From Streptomyces acidicola (GTDB lineage: Bacteria; Actinomycetota; Actinomycetes; Streptomycetales; Streptomycetaceae): a DNA stretch of 33,850 nt. Where the stretch lies: the NCBI RefSeq assembly GCF_009377235.1, contig NZ_VMNX01000093.1, positions 1 through 33,850 of the forward strand, read 5' to 3'. Shown here in pieces: positions 22,792 through 31,279 of this stretch (position 1 is the stretch's first letter; every line of letters begins with the position of its first letter). The translations under genes and the position numbers were made by a program. The notes beneath the pieces were generated by a model. That model was not told the DNA's origin, did not search any database, and worked only from the letters and a program-made list of their open reading frames with translations.

Positions 22792-25095
22792 ATGCCCGAA
22801 TTCATCACCGTCACCGGAGCCCGCGAGAACAACCTCAAGGACGTCACCCTCCGCATCCCGAAAGGCCGGCTGACCGTGTTCACCGGCCTGTCGGGATCGG
22901 GAAAGTCGTCCGTCGTCTTCGACACGATCGCGGTGGAGTCGCAGCGTCAGCTGAACGAGACGTTCACGTGGTTCGTGCGCAACCGGCTGCCCAAGTACGA
23001 ACGGCCGCACGCCGACGCCATCGAGGACCTCTCCCCCGCGATCGTCGTCGACCAGCGGCCGGTCGGGGGCCACTCCCGGTCCACGGTCGGCACCATGACC
23101 GACATCCACTCGGTGCTCCGGGTGCTGTTCTCCCGACACGGCACGCCCAGCGCCGGCTCGGCGACCGCGTACTCGTTCAACGACCCGTCGGGCATGTGCC
23201 CCGGGTGCGACGGGCTCGGCCGGGCGGTCGCTCCCGACTGGGACCGCGTACTCGACCCCGCCCGGTCCCTGGCGGACGGCGCGATCCTCTTCCCGCCGTT
23301 CGCCGCGGGCACCTGGCAGGGGCAGGTCTACACGAACACCCCCAAGCTCGACCCGCACAAGCCGGTGGGGGAATTCACCGACGCCGAGCGGGAGTTCCTG
23401 ATGCGCGGCGCGCCCGGGAGCAAGGTCGAGGTCACCAGCTCGGGTGGTACCTGGAGCACCGGCTACGAAGGGCTCGCCGACCGTTTCGAGCGGCTGTACC
23501 TCAAGCGGGACCTGTCGGGCATGAGCCAGAAGACCCGCGACCTCGTACGGCGCTTCCTGGTCGAGGACACCTGCCCGGTGTGCCACGGCGCCCGCCTCAA
23601 CGCGGCGGCGCTCGCCACGCGTGTGGGCGGCCTGTCCATCGCCGACTGCGCCCGTATGCAGGTCACCGACCTCATCGGCGTCCTCAAGGAGATCGACGAT
23701 CCGCTGGCCGGTCCGATCGCCTCGGCCGCCGTCACCGCGCTGGAGCGGATCGACGCGATCGGCCTCGGCTACCTCAGTCTCGACCGCGAGACGTCCACGC
23801 TGTCCGGCGGCGAGGGACAGCGGCTGAAGACGGTACGGCACCTGGGGTCGAGCCTGACGGGGATGACGTACATCTTCGACGAGCCGAGCGTCGGCCTGCA
23901 CCCGCGGGACGTGGGCCGCCTCGGCGATCTGCTGCTGCGGCTGCGGGACAAGGGGAACACCGTGCTGGTCGTCGAGCACGACCGGGACGTCATCGCGCTC
24001 GCCGACCACGTCGTGGACATGGGTCCGGGCGCGGGCGCCGACGGCGGGCTGGTCGTCTTCGCGGGGACTCCGGAGGAGCTGGCCACCGCGGACACCCCGA
24101 CCGGACGGTGCCTGCGCCGCCGTACGAAGGTCAAGGCGCAGCCCCGGCGTCCGACCGGCGGGCTGTGGGTGAAGGGCGCGGATCTGCACAACCTGCGGGA
24201 CGTGACCGTGGAGTTCCCGACCGGGGTGCTCACAGTGGTCACCGGAGTCGCCGGGTCCGGGAAGAGCTCTCTGGTGTCCGGCGCGTTCGTGGCGGCTCAT
24301 CCGCGGGCCGTGGTCGTGGACCAGTCGGCGGTCGGCATCTCGGGGCGGTCGACTCCGGCGACGTACCTCGGCGTCATGGACACGGTGCGGAAGGTCTTCG
24401 CCCGGGAGACGGGCGCCGACGCGGGGCTGTTCAGCTTCAACTCGTCGGGCGCGTGCGGGACGTGCCAGGGGCGCGGGATCATCCACACCGACCTGGCGTT
24501 CATGGACCCGGTGACCACGACCTGCCACGACTGTGAGGGACGGCGCTTCCGGGAGGAGGTGCTGCGGCTGACCGTGGACGGCCGCTCCATCGCCGACGTC
24601 CTGGACATGACGGCCGATCAGGCGCTGGGCTTCCTCACCGACCCGGGCGCACGGCGACGCCTGCGCGCCCTGCCGGACGTGGGGCTGACGTACCTCACGC
24701 TCGGGCAGCCGCTGTCCACGCTGTCCGGCGGCGAACGGCAGCGCATCAAGCTCGCGACCCGGCTGCCCGAGCCGGAGGGGCACGCCGGTGCCGCGAGGCG
24801 ACAGAACAAGCACGGCACGGGTGCGGTGTACGTCCTCGACGAACCGACGACCGGGCTGCACATGGCGGATGTCGAGGGTCTGCTCGCGCTGCTGGACCGG
24901 CTGGTCGACGGGGGCGACACGGTCGTGGTCGTCGAGCACAACCTGGAGGTGGTGGCGCACGCCGACTGGATCGTCGATCTGGGTCCGGACGGAGGCAGGG
25001 ACGGCGGCCGGGTGATCTTCGAAGGGACGCCGGAACGGCTGCTGGACGTACGGGACTCGTACACGGCTGAGCATCTGCGGCGGGCCGCCGGCTGA
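22792..25095 (+). CDS. UvrA-like ABC ATPase without UvrB-binding domain
   Basis: UvrA paralogue of 767 residues, against about 940-1000 for true UvrA. Both ATPase units are complete: GLSGSGKSS (32-40), LSGGEGQRLK (about 337) and IFDEPSVGLHP; then GVAGSGKSS (about 485), LSGGERQRIK (about 643) and VLDEPTTGLH. Four CxxC pairs remain (CPGC, CPVC, CGTC, CHDC), fitting the zinc modules. The gap between the first Walker A and first signature is about 170 residues shorter than in E. coli UvrA, so the UvrB-binding region is missing. Such forms are known from drug self-resistance, as DrrC of anthracycline producers, where they clear drug from DNA. It follows the ABC-F gene by 10 bp and is surely co-transcribed. 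Confidence 0.92.
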   Translation: MPEFITVTGARENNLKDVTLRIPKGRLTVFTGLSGSGKSSVVFDTIAVESQRQLNETFTWFVRNRLPKYERPHADAIEDLSPAIVVDQRPVGGHSRSTVGTMTDIHSVLRVLFSRHGTPSAGSATAYSFNDPSGMCPGCDGLGRAVAPDWDRVLDPARSLADGAILFPPFAAGTWQGQVYTNTPKLDPHKPVGEFTDAEREFLMRGAPGSKVEVTSSGGTWSTGYEGLADRFERLYLKRDLSGMSQKTRDLVRRFLVEDTCPVCHGARLNAAALATRVGGLSIADCARMQVTDLIGVLKEIDDPLAGPIASAAVTALERIDAIGLGYLSLDRETSTLSGGEGQRLKTVRHLGSSLTGMTYIFDEPSVGLHPRDVGRLGDLLLRLRDKGNTVLVVEHDRDVIALADHVVDMGPGAGADGGLVVFAGTPEELATADTPTGRCLRRRTKVKAQPRRPTGGLWVKGADLHNLRDVTVEFPTGVLTVVTGVAGSGKSSLVSGAFVAAHPRAVVVDQSAVGISGRSTPATYLGVMDTVRKVFARETGADAGLFSFNSSGACGTCQGRGIIHTDLAFMDPVTTTCHDCEGRRFREEVLRLTVDGRSIADVLDMTADQALGFLTDPGARRRLRALPDVGLTYLTLGQPLSTLSGGERQRIKLATRLPEPEGHAGAARRQNKHGTGAVYVLDEPTTGLHMADVEGLLALLDRLVDGGDTVVVVEHNLEVVAHADWIVDLGPDGGRDGGRVIFEGTPERLLDVRDSYTAEHLRRAAG

Positions 25096-25097
25096 GT

Positions 25098-25127
25098 GCG
25101 GGTCACCTCGGCGGATACCCGCTTGTT
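25098..25127 (+). terminator. terminator of the ABC-F/UvrA-like unit
   Basis: GCGGGT (25098-25103) pairs with ACCCGC (25117-25122) over a 13-nt loop and is followed by TTGTT. It starts 3 bp after the UvrA-like stop codon. Confidence 0.5.
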
Positions 25128-25235
25128 ACTCAAGGGTTTTGTTCGCGTGGGCAACGGCTGCATCATGGTCCGGCATCCCGATGGGCCTCACCCCAAGAAC
25201 GCCCTGCCCGAGAACGCCCGAGACGGAGATCTGCC

Positions 25236-26012
25236 GTGCCCAGCAAGAAGGCCCTCATCCGCCGCCCCAGCCCGAAACTGGCCGAGGGACTGGTCACCCA
25301 CATCGACCGCGCGAAGGTCGACGTCGAACTCGCGGTCGAACAGTGGGAGGCGTACGCGGAGGCACTGCGCGCGCACGGCTGGGAGACCGTCGAGGTGGAC
25401 CCCGCCGACGACTGCCCGGACTCGGTGTTCGTCGAGGACACGGTCGTGATGTTCCGCAACGTCGCGCTCATCGCCCGGTCCGGAGCCGAGTCGCGGCGCG
25501 GCGAGACCGACGGCGTCGAGGAGGCGGTGGCCGCGCTCGGCTGCTCGGTGAACTGGATCTGGGCGCCGGGCACCCTCGACGGCGGTGACGTCCTGAAGAT
25601 CGGCGACACGGTTTTCGTGGGCCGCGGCGGACGCACCAACGCGGCCGGGGTGCAGCAGCTCAGGGCCGCGTTCGAGCCGCTCGGGGCGCGGGTGGTGGCC
25701 GTGCCCGTGAACAAGGTGCTGCACCTGAAGTCGGCGGTGACCGCGCTGCCCGACGGCACGGTCGTCGGGCACATCCCGAAGATGGACTCGCTCACGCTGT
25801 TCCCGAGCTTCCTGCACGTGCCGGAGGAGTCCGGCGCCCATGTGGTGCTGCTCGGCGGCGACAAGCTGCTCATGGCGGCGAGCGCGCCCAAGACCGCCGC
25901 CCTGTACGAGGACCTCGGGTACGAGCCCGTCCTCGTGGACATCAGCGAGTTCGAGAAGCTCGAAGGCTGTGTGACATGCCTCTCGGTGCGGCTGCGGGAG
26001 CTGTACGCCTGA
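25236..26012 (+). CDS. ddaH: dimethylarginine dimethylaminohydrolase
   Basis: Cytoplasmic enzyme of 258 residues from the pentein (amidinotransferase) superfamily. DDAH hydrolyses N-omega-methylated arginine to citrulline and a methylamine. The active site is recognisable: acidic VFVEDTVVM (65-73), the LDGGDVL loop (114-120), catalytic His163 in VLHLKSAVT, and the nucleophile Cys248 in GCVTCLSVRL near the C-terminus. RRPSPKLAEGLVTH at the N-terminus is also typical. The length matches bacterial DDAH. Start GTG at 25236 with GGAG 7 bp upstream. It stands alone, with its own 140-bp upstream region and a terminator hairpin after it. An ordinary arginine deiminase is unlikely, since those are about 400 residues long. 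Confidence 0.92.
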   Translation: MPSKKALIRRPSPKLAEGLVTHIDRAKVDVELAVEQWEAYAEALRAHGWETVEVDPADDCPDSVFVEDTVVMFRNVALIARSGAESRRGETDGVEEAVAALGCSVNWIWAPGTLDGGDVLKIGDTVFVGRGGRTNAAGVQQLRAAFEPLGARVVAVPVNKVLHLKSAVTALPDGTVVGHIPKMDSLTLFPSFLHVPEESGAHVVLLGGDKLLMAASAPKTAALYEDLGYEPVLVDISEFEKLEGCVTCLSVRLRELYA

Positions 26013-26049
26013 CCAGGTCGGGCACTTCGCCTCCCGGCCCCTGGACCTG

Positions 26050-26077
26050 CGGGTCTGCCGGCACCTCAGCAGACCCG
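26050..26077 (+). terminator. terminator after ddaH
   Basis: Perfect 9-bp stem CGGGTCTGC / GCAGACCCG with a 10-nt loop, 37 bp downstream of the ddaH stop codon. It separates ddaH from the desaturase promoter. Confidence 0.65.
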
Positions 26078-26138
26078 GTGAACACCCTGGGACACTGCGG
26101 GAACACCCGCTGAACAGGGGTCTTTACAGCACACTTAA

Positions 26139-26186
26139 CCTACGGCATCGTAACCTACGGACTCGTAGCCTACGATTCCGTAGGTT
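26139..26186. promoter_or_regulatory. operator array of three phased palindromes before the desaturase
   Basis: TACG-N4-CGTA palindromes start at 26141, 26156 and 26171, exactly 15 bp apart. Each is preceded by CC, and the last is the fullest: CCTACGATTCCGTAGG (26169-26184), a 6-bp inverted repeat with 4-bp spacer, flanked by TT. A possible -35 (TTTACA, 26123-26128) places the first palindrome over the -10 area, so binding would block transcription. The array ends 51 bp before the start codon. The form suits a TetR-type repressor; none is encoded in the window. Confidence 0.8.
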
Positions 26187-26237
26187 CGGTCACTCGCTCG
26201 TGACCACGCACGATCTTCTCGTCCCCCTGGAGTTACC

Positions 26238-27212
26238 GTGTCGATCACTTCCCCCCACCTTGGCAGCCCGTCCACCTGGACCGACGCACGACTGCTGTAC
26301 GCCCTGGAGGAAGTGGTCGAGACGGAGCTCAACCGGCATCTGAAGGTCACCAAGGACTGGATGCCGCACGAGTACGTGCCGTGGAGCGACGCGCGTAACT
26401 TCCCCGGCTTCTTCGAGGACGGCGAGGCCTGGGAGAAGGGGCAGTCCAAGGTCACCGAGATCGGCCGTATCGCGCTGGTGGTGAACCTGCTCACCGAGGA
26501 CAACCTGCCCAGCTACCACCACGAGATCGCCTCGCTGTTCGGCCGTGACGGCGCCTGGGGCACCTGGGTGCACCGCTGGACCGCCGAGGAGGGCCGGCAC
26601 GGCATCGTGATGCGCGACTACCTGCTCGCGTCGCGTGCGGTCGACCCGGACAAGCTCGAAGCGTTCCGCATGGCCCACATGAGCGAGGGCTTCGAGTCGG
26701 ACAACAAGCACTCGATGCTGCACTCGATCGCGTACGTCGCGTTCCAGGAGCTCGCCACCCGTATCTCGCACCGCAACACCGGTCACCAGTCCGGCGACCC
26801 GATCTGCGACCGCATGCTGGCGCGCATCGCCACGGACGAGAACCTGCACATGGTGTTCTACCGGAACCTGCTGAAGGCGGCGTTCGAGCTCGCGCCCGAC
26901 CTGACGATGCAGGCGGTCCGCGACGTCGTCGTCAACTTCCGCATGCCCGGCCACGGCATGCCCGGCTTCGAGCGCGCCGCCGCCCAGATGGCCATCGGCG
27001 AGGTCTACAACATGCGGATCCACCACGACGACGTGCTCCAGCCGGTGCTGCGCTTCCTGAAGGTCATGGAGATCGACGGGCTGGGCCCCGAGGGCCAGAA
27101 GGCGCAGGAGGAGCTGGGGCTCTACATGGGCGGACTGGACGCGGAGGCCCTGAAGTTCGACGAGAAGCTCGCGGCGCGCAAGGCCCGGATGGCGGCACGC
27201 GCCGGGGCGTGA
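26238..27212 (+). CDS. acyl-ACP desaturase (soluble diiron)
   Basis: Soluble ferritin-like desaturase of 324 residues that introduces a cis double bond into acyl-ACP chains using oxygen and reduced ferredoxin. The two helix motifs that carry the diiron site are present: EEGRH (117-121) and DENLH (200-204), with further ligands E87 (LLTEDNLPSYH) and E171 (FQELATR). No membrane segments, so it differs from membrane DesA-type acyl-CoA desaturases. The actinobacterial relatives are called DesA1/DesA2 in mycobacteria. Start GTG at 26238 with GGAG 5 bp upstream. The phased operator array in its promoter implies tight control, probably by lipid or acyl-CoA state. The gene is monocistronic and followed by a very strong hairpin. 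Confidence 0.93.
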   Translation: MSITSPHLGSPSTWTDARLLYALEEVVETELNRHLKVTKDWMPHEYVPWSDARNFPGFFEDGEAWEKGQSKVTEIGRIALVVNLLTEDNLPSYHHEIASLFGRDGAWGTWVHRWTAEEGRHGIVMRDYLLASRAVDPDKLEAFRMAHMSEGFESDNKHSMLHSIAYVAFQELATRISHRNTGHQSGDPICDRMLARIATDENLHMVFYRNLLKAAFELAPDLTMQAVRDVVVNFRMPGHGMPGFERAAAQMAIGEVYNMRIHHDDVLQPVLRFLKVMEIDGLGPEGQKAQEELGLYMGGLDAEALKFDEKLAARKARMAARAGA

Positions 27213-27233
27213 CGACAGTTCACGCACGACGCC

Positions 27234-27271
27234 CGCGGATGCCCCGCCTCGGTCGAGGCGGGGCATCCGCG
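27234..27271. terminator. strong bidirectional terminator
   Basis: A perfect 17-bp stem (27234-27250 with 27255-27271) around the loop GGTC, lying 22 bp after the desaturase stop and 32 bp after the stop of the convergent repeat-protein gene. It should end both transcripts. Confidence 0.85.
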
Positions 27272-27302
27272 TTCCGTGAGGCCGCCGCGCCCCCTGGTCC
27301 GC

Positions 27303-30300
27303 TCACTCGTACGCCGTCACCTCGGCCAGTGCCGCGTCCCGCACATCGGGCACCGGGTGGCGGCGCAGCGCCCTGAGCTGGTCGCGCCAGGGGCCGGGCC
27401 AGCCCGCGCGGGCGCCGAGAGCACCGGTGAGGGCCACGGCGAGCAGTCCCTGGGCGTGACCACCGTGGACGGCCAGGCCACGGGCGACGGGCAGGAGGGT
27501 CCCGGGGTCGCCCTCGTGGGCCCTGCCCCGCAGCCGTTCGCCGACGGCGCGGGCCGTACGGTCGGCGAGTGCCGGGCGGTTCTCCGTGAGCGCGGCCAGG
27601 CGATGCAGATGCTCCGGGTCGGTGTCCAGGTCCAGGTGGAACGCGGCGATGGCGGCTGCCTGCGGCACGAAGTCGTCGTACGCGGCAAGGAGTTCGCTCG
27701 CGGCGAGGGCCGCCGGGCGGACCGGGTGCGGGGCCGGCCGGGCCTGGTGGGCGAGTTGGCGGACGAGGTGCTCGACGCGTCGGCGGGCGGGACGGTCGCG
27801 GCGCTCCTCGGCGTCGGCCCCGATGTCGGACTCGGCCAGCGTGCGCAGCGCTCTCCGCAGTCCCTCGGCACCTCGCGCCGACCCCACGGCGGCCGTCACC
27901 AGGCCGCTCGCCGCGGCACGCCAGGACACACGTTCGGACAGGTCGGCGGTGGCGTCCGCCAGGACCGTAGGGGCGTCCGGCGACCACCGTGCCCAGCGGG
28001 CCAGCGCGTCGAAGGCCAGTGACGCCGTCTCCGGGTCGTCGGTGTCGCAGACGTCGCGCACGAGGCGGGCATACCGCTCCCGGTGCGGTGCGGGAAGGTT
28101 CAGCGGCGCGACATGCAGCACGGCCGCGCGCAGGACGGGCCCGGCGCCCGCGGCGTCGGCCAGCATCGCCCACACCGTGTCCTCGGCGAGCAGGGATTCC
28201 GCGAAGGCCACGCAGGCGGAGCGCACGTCGGCGTGAGCGGCGGGCCACGCGTACGCCTCGGTGAGCAGTTCCGCCGCCCGGGGTACCGGCAGCCGTACGG
28301 CGGCCAGGCGTGCCGCCTCCTTGCGGCTGGTGACCTTGGCCTCCGGGGTGAGCAGCAACGCCCGGAGCTGCTCGGCGAGGACGGACGGCGGCGCGTACCG
28401 GGACGCCTGCGCGGCCGCGTACACCGCGACCCGTGCCCGGTCGTCGCCCGCGTGGGCCAGCAGCTCGGGCAGCGCGTCGGCGGGACGGTCGGTGCGGGCG
28501 AGCGCGGCGAGGGCCGCCTCGGCGAGGACGACCTCGGAGGAACCGGTCCAGCGGCGCAGGAGGCCGGCGCCTATGCCCGGCACGAGCGCGCTCTGCCCGA
28601 CGGCCACGGCCCGTTGGTACAGGGTGAGCCCGGTGTCCTCGGCGGACGCCGTCAACTGCCGTGCCGCTGACTGCTGTTGACGAGGCACCCAGCGCCGCAC
28701 GTTCCGGTCCACGCGGAGGGTCCACCAGGCCTCCTTGGTCAGGAAGCGCCCGTAGGGCGGGGTGACGGCCAGCAGCGGGTCGAGCAGGTCGGTGCGGCGT
28801 CGGACGACGGCCCGCCGCACGGACGGCAGCACACCGGCGGACGGCTCCAGCGACAGGACGCGGGCCACCCGCTCGTCCCGGCTCGCGGGCGGCTCCAGCC
28901 ACAGCACGATGGCCTCGCGCGCGGTCGAGTCGCTGCCGTAGCGGATGGCCTGCCACAGAAGTTCCTGCAGTTCGGGCATGCCGGCGGCGCGTCGGCCCAC
29001 GGCGCGGGCGAGCGCGAACGCGAGTCCGTAGTCGGCCTTCTCGGCGCCCGCCTCGATCCAGGGGCGCAGCGCCACGTACACCTGGTGTTCCTGGCCGTGG
29101 CGGAGGGTCTGGTCGAGCCGGCCGAGGAGATCACGGCCCGTGCCGCCGGTGTTGCCGGAGATGCGGACGAGGGTGCGCAGCGCCCAGTTGACCAGATCGC
29201 GCCGCCCGTTCGCGGCGTGCTCACGCAGTACGGAGACGGCGAGCCGGCTGAGGTGCCGCCGGGTGTCCGGCGAGGAGTCCGGGGCCTGAACGGCGTCGAC
29301 GGCGATGCGGTCGAGGTGCGGTTCGGCGTCCTCGGTGAACAACGCGGGCCGGGCGCGGGCCAGTTCGTCGAGCGCGGCCGACCGCACCGGGTCCTGTTCG
29401 CCCCGCAGCCGTCCCATCTCCGCCAGGGCCGAGGCGACGGCGGCGGGATCGCCGGAGCGGACCGCGTTGCGGATCAGCAGCTGCCAGGCTTCGGCACGGT
29501 CCTCGGCGGCCGGCCGCCGGGTGGCCTCGACGAGCCGGTCCCGGACCTCGGCGACGGGCAGCTGGCATTCGACGCGGAGCAGGGCGTTCCATCGTCCGCC
29601 CTTCTCCCGCAGCACGTCGGCCATCGCGCGGGCCTCGTGGGCGGCGGCACCGCGGGGCAGCGCTTCGAGCAGGGCCGCGTCCATGTTCCCGGGGCCCCGG
29701 CCTTCGTGGACCTCCGTGCAGAAGGAGTGCCGTCGGGCGGGGGGCATCGCCCTGAGCAGTGGCGGCAGACCGCCGTTCGGTGCCAGTGTCCTGCCGTACG
29801 CGACGAGTTCGGGGGCACCGGAGCGGGCCAGCGCGCGCAGCACGGTCCCGCTCATGGAGTGGGCGCCCAGCGCTCCGGACCAGGCCGGGGTCAGCAGCAG
29901 CCGCACCACCCGCGCCGGATCGGCGGACGCGAACGCGCTTACGTGGTCCCGGAGTTCGTTCGGCAGCACCGCGGGCCCGAGCCGTTCGAGGAGGTCGAGC
30001 ACGCGCAGGGGTTCGGCGGGTGTCACGGCGGCCAGGGCCACCGCGTACCGGGACCACCAGGCGTCGCGCAATGCCTCGGGCAGCGCGGCCACCTCCCGTT
30101 CCGCCACGTCGAGCAGTGTCCCCGGGTGCCGTTTGGCGAGGGTGCGCCAGCCGGTCACCGCGTGGAACAGCTCGGGCAGCAGCCGGGCGGCCGTCTGTGG
30201 GGAGCAGGCGGGCAGCAGGCGAGCCGCCTCGGTGTCGCCCCACTCGCGCCGCAGACGGTCGGCCATCCGGTCGGCGAGCGCGGTGCGCCGCCCGGCGACG

Positions 30301-30650
30301 ACGGCGCGCAGCAGCTCGCGGCGGACGACTTCGGGCGCGTCGGCCAGCGCGGACTCGTAGAAGGAGTCCGGGACCTGGAGGCTGTCGGCGACGCGCAGCG
30401 CGTGTCCACGCACATACGGGTCGGGGTCGGCGATCCGTACGGCGATCCACTCGGCGTCCCGCGCGACGGACGCGGCCACGACGGCGATGCCACGCTCATA
30501 GGGCCCGCGCCTGTCGAGTTCCTCCAGCAGGGGACGCAGTGGCCGCTCCATGTCCCTCACACGCCGGGCGAGTTCACGCATGCGTTGCGGGTGCGGGAGC
30601 GGGTCGAGGACGTGTCGCAGGCCGTCGACCGTCTGCGGGGTGCTGGGCAT
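27303..30650 (-). CDS. large helical (HEAT/ARM-like) repeat protein, function unknown
   Basis: Protein of 1,115 residues made almost wholly of amphipathic helix pairs rich in Leu, Ala and Arg, with recurring segments such as DPDPYVRGHALRVADSL, DARVAVYAAAQASRY-like stretches and HPVPDVRDAALAEV at the very end. This pattern fits HEAT or armadillo solenoids, which act as protein-binding scaffolds. I see no ATPase, nuclease, kinase or protease motif, no signal peptide and no membrane helix, so it should be cytoplasmic. Bacterial proteins of this size often belong to conflict or signalling systems, but no partner gene lies beside it. No ribosome binding site precedes the ATG at 30650. The WhiB-like gene is 94 bp upstream on the same strand, and co-transcription is possible. 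Confidence 0.8.
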   Translation of the reverse strand: MPSTPQTVDGLRHVLDPLPHPQRMRELARRVRDMERPLRPLLEELDRRGPYERGIAVVAASVARDAEWIAVRIADPDPYVRGHALRVADSLQVPDSFYESALADAPEVVRRELLRAVVAGRRTALADRMADRLRREWGDTEAARLLPACSPQTAARLLPELFHAVTGWRTLAKRHPGTLLDVAEREVAALPEALRDAWWSRYAVALAAVTPAEPLRVLDLLERLGPAVLPNELRDHVSAFASADPARVVRLLLTPAWSGALGAHSMSGTVLRALARSGAPELVAYGRTLAPNGGLPPLLRAMPPARRHSFCTEVHEGRGPGNMDAALLEALPRGAAAHEARAMADVLREKGGRWNALLRVECQLPVAEVRDRLVEATRRPAAEDRAEAWQLLIRNAVRSGDPAAVASALAEMGRLRGEQDPVRSAALDELARARPALFTEDAEPHLDRIAVDAVQAPDSSPDTRRHLSRLAVSVLREHAANGRRDLVNWALRTLVRISGNTGGTGRDLLGRLDQTLRHGQEHQVYVALRPWIEAGAEKADYGLAFALARAVGRRAAGMPELQELLWQAIRYGSDSTAREAIVLWLEPPASRDERVARVLSLEPSAGVLPSVRRAVVRRRTDLLDPLLAVTPPYGRFLTKEAWWTLRVDRNVRRWVPRQQQSAARQLTASAEDTGLTLYQRAVAVGQSALVPGIGAGLLRRWTGSSEVVLAEAALAALARTDRPADALPELLAHAGDDRARVAVYAAAQASRYAPPSVLAEQLRALLLTPEAKVTSRKEAARLAAVRLPVPRAAELLTEAYAWPAAHADVRSACVAFAESLLAEDTVWAMLADAAGAGPVLRAAVLHVAPLNLPAPHRERYARLVRDVCDTDDPETASLAFDALARWARWSPDAPTVLADATADLSERVSWRAAASGLVTAAVGSARGAEGLRRALRTLAESDIGADAEERRDRPARRRVEHLVRQLAHQARPAPHPVRPAALAASELLAAYDDFVPQAAAIAAFHLDLDTDPEHLHRLAALTENRPALADRTARAVGERLRGRAHEGDPGTLLPVARGLAVHGGHAQGLLAVALTGALGARAGWPGPWRDQLRALRRHPVPDVRDAALAEVTAYE

Positions 30651-30744
30651 GCGCTGGATTGTGCCTGCGGGACGGGGCGCGTGCGCGGGAAATACGGCAG
30701 TTCACGGTGACGTACGGGTGACAGTGAGGTCTCGGTGACGCTCG

Positions 30745-30993
30745 TCAGCGTGGATCGGTGCGCTTGAGATGCAGTCGTTCCCGCTCGGAGAGGCCGCCCC
30801 AGACGCCGAAGCGCTCGTCGTTGGCCAGCGCGAACTCCAGGCAGGCGGAGCGCGTCTCGCACATGCCGCAGATGAGCTTCGCCTCCCGCACCGAGCTGCC
30901 CGGCTCGGGAAAGAAGAAGTCGGCCCCCAGCTGTGCGCACAGCGCCTGCTCCTGCCAGGCCAGGTCCGGCTGGGTGGGTGTGTCGGTGTGCAT
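30745..30993 (-). CDS. wblJ: WhiB-like iron-sulfur transcription factor, WblJ-like
   Basis: WhiB family protein of 82 residues that binds a 4Fe-4S cluster through C19, C42, C45 and C51 (ALC, then LICGMCETRSAC). The characteristic GVWGG turn lies at 63-67, followed by the basic SERERLHLKR tail that contacts DNA. Such proteins work with the principal sigma factor on promoters linked to redox stress, development or drug response. I chose the ATG at 30993 (MHTDTPTQPDLAWQ); no ribosome binding site is visible, and in-frame starts further upstream, for example at 31056, cannot be excluded. The symbol rests on my recollection of the S. coelicolor gene order and is less certain than the family. Confidence 0.88.
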   Translation of the reverse strand: MHTDTPTQPDLAWQEQALCAQLGADFFFPEPGSSVREAKLICGMCETRSACLEFALANDERFGVWGGLSERERLHLKRTDPR

Positions 30994-31279
30994 GGTCGAG
31001 ATGGTGTCGCGCGGCGAAAAACGTTCGATCAACGCAGGATCAACGACACCGTCCATCGTGCGCGGCAGATCCCGTGTCGCCGCTGCGGACACCCGATGAT
31101 GGACCCGAGGGCCAGACGGACGCACGGCGGCGCGCGGGTCGCTCGCACACGGGTCCCTCCTCGCCTGATTACCGAACGTCACCGGGTGCAGTCGCAGCGG
31201 CAGCGTCCCGGCGGCGATCGTCAGTGGGCGGTGCGAGACTCGGCAGTGCAGGCAATGGGCCCTTCGAAGGAGTGCGCAC

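Noticed and set aside
22750..25074. 774-residue open frame opposite the UvrA-like gene
   Set aside because: Long only because of GC bias; no motif, while the plus strand encodes two full ATPase units.
20871..25095. Self-resistance part of an antibiotic gene cluster
   Set aside because: No polyketide, peptide or other biosynthetic genes are near; the pair is better seen as intrinsic resistance.
28677..30710. 677-residue open frame opposite the solenoid protein gene
   Set aside because: Gly/Gln/Arg-rich shadow with no recognisable fold; the minus-strand frame is longer and has regular helix pairs.
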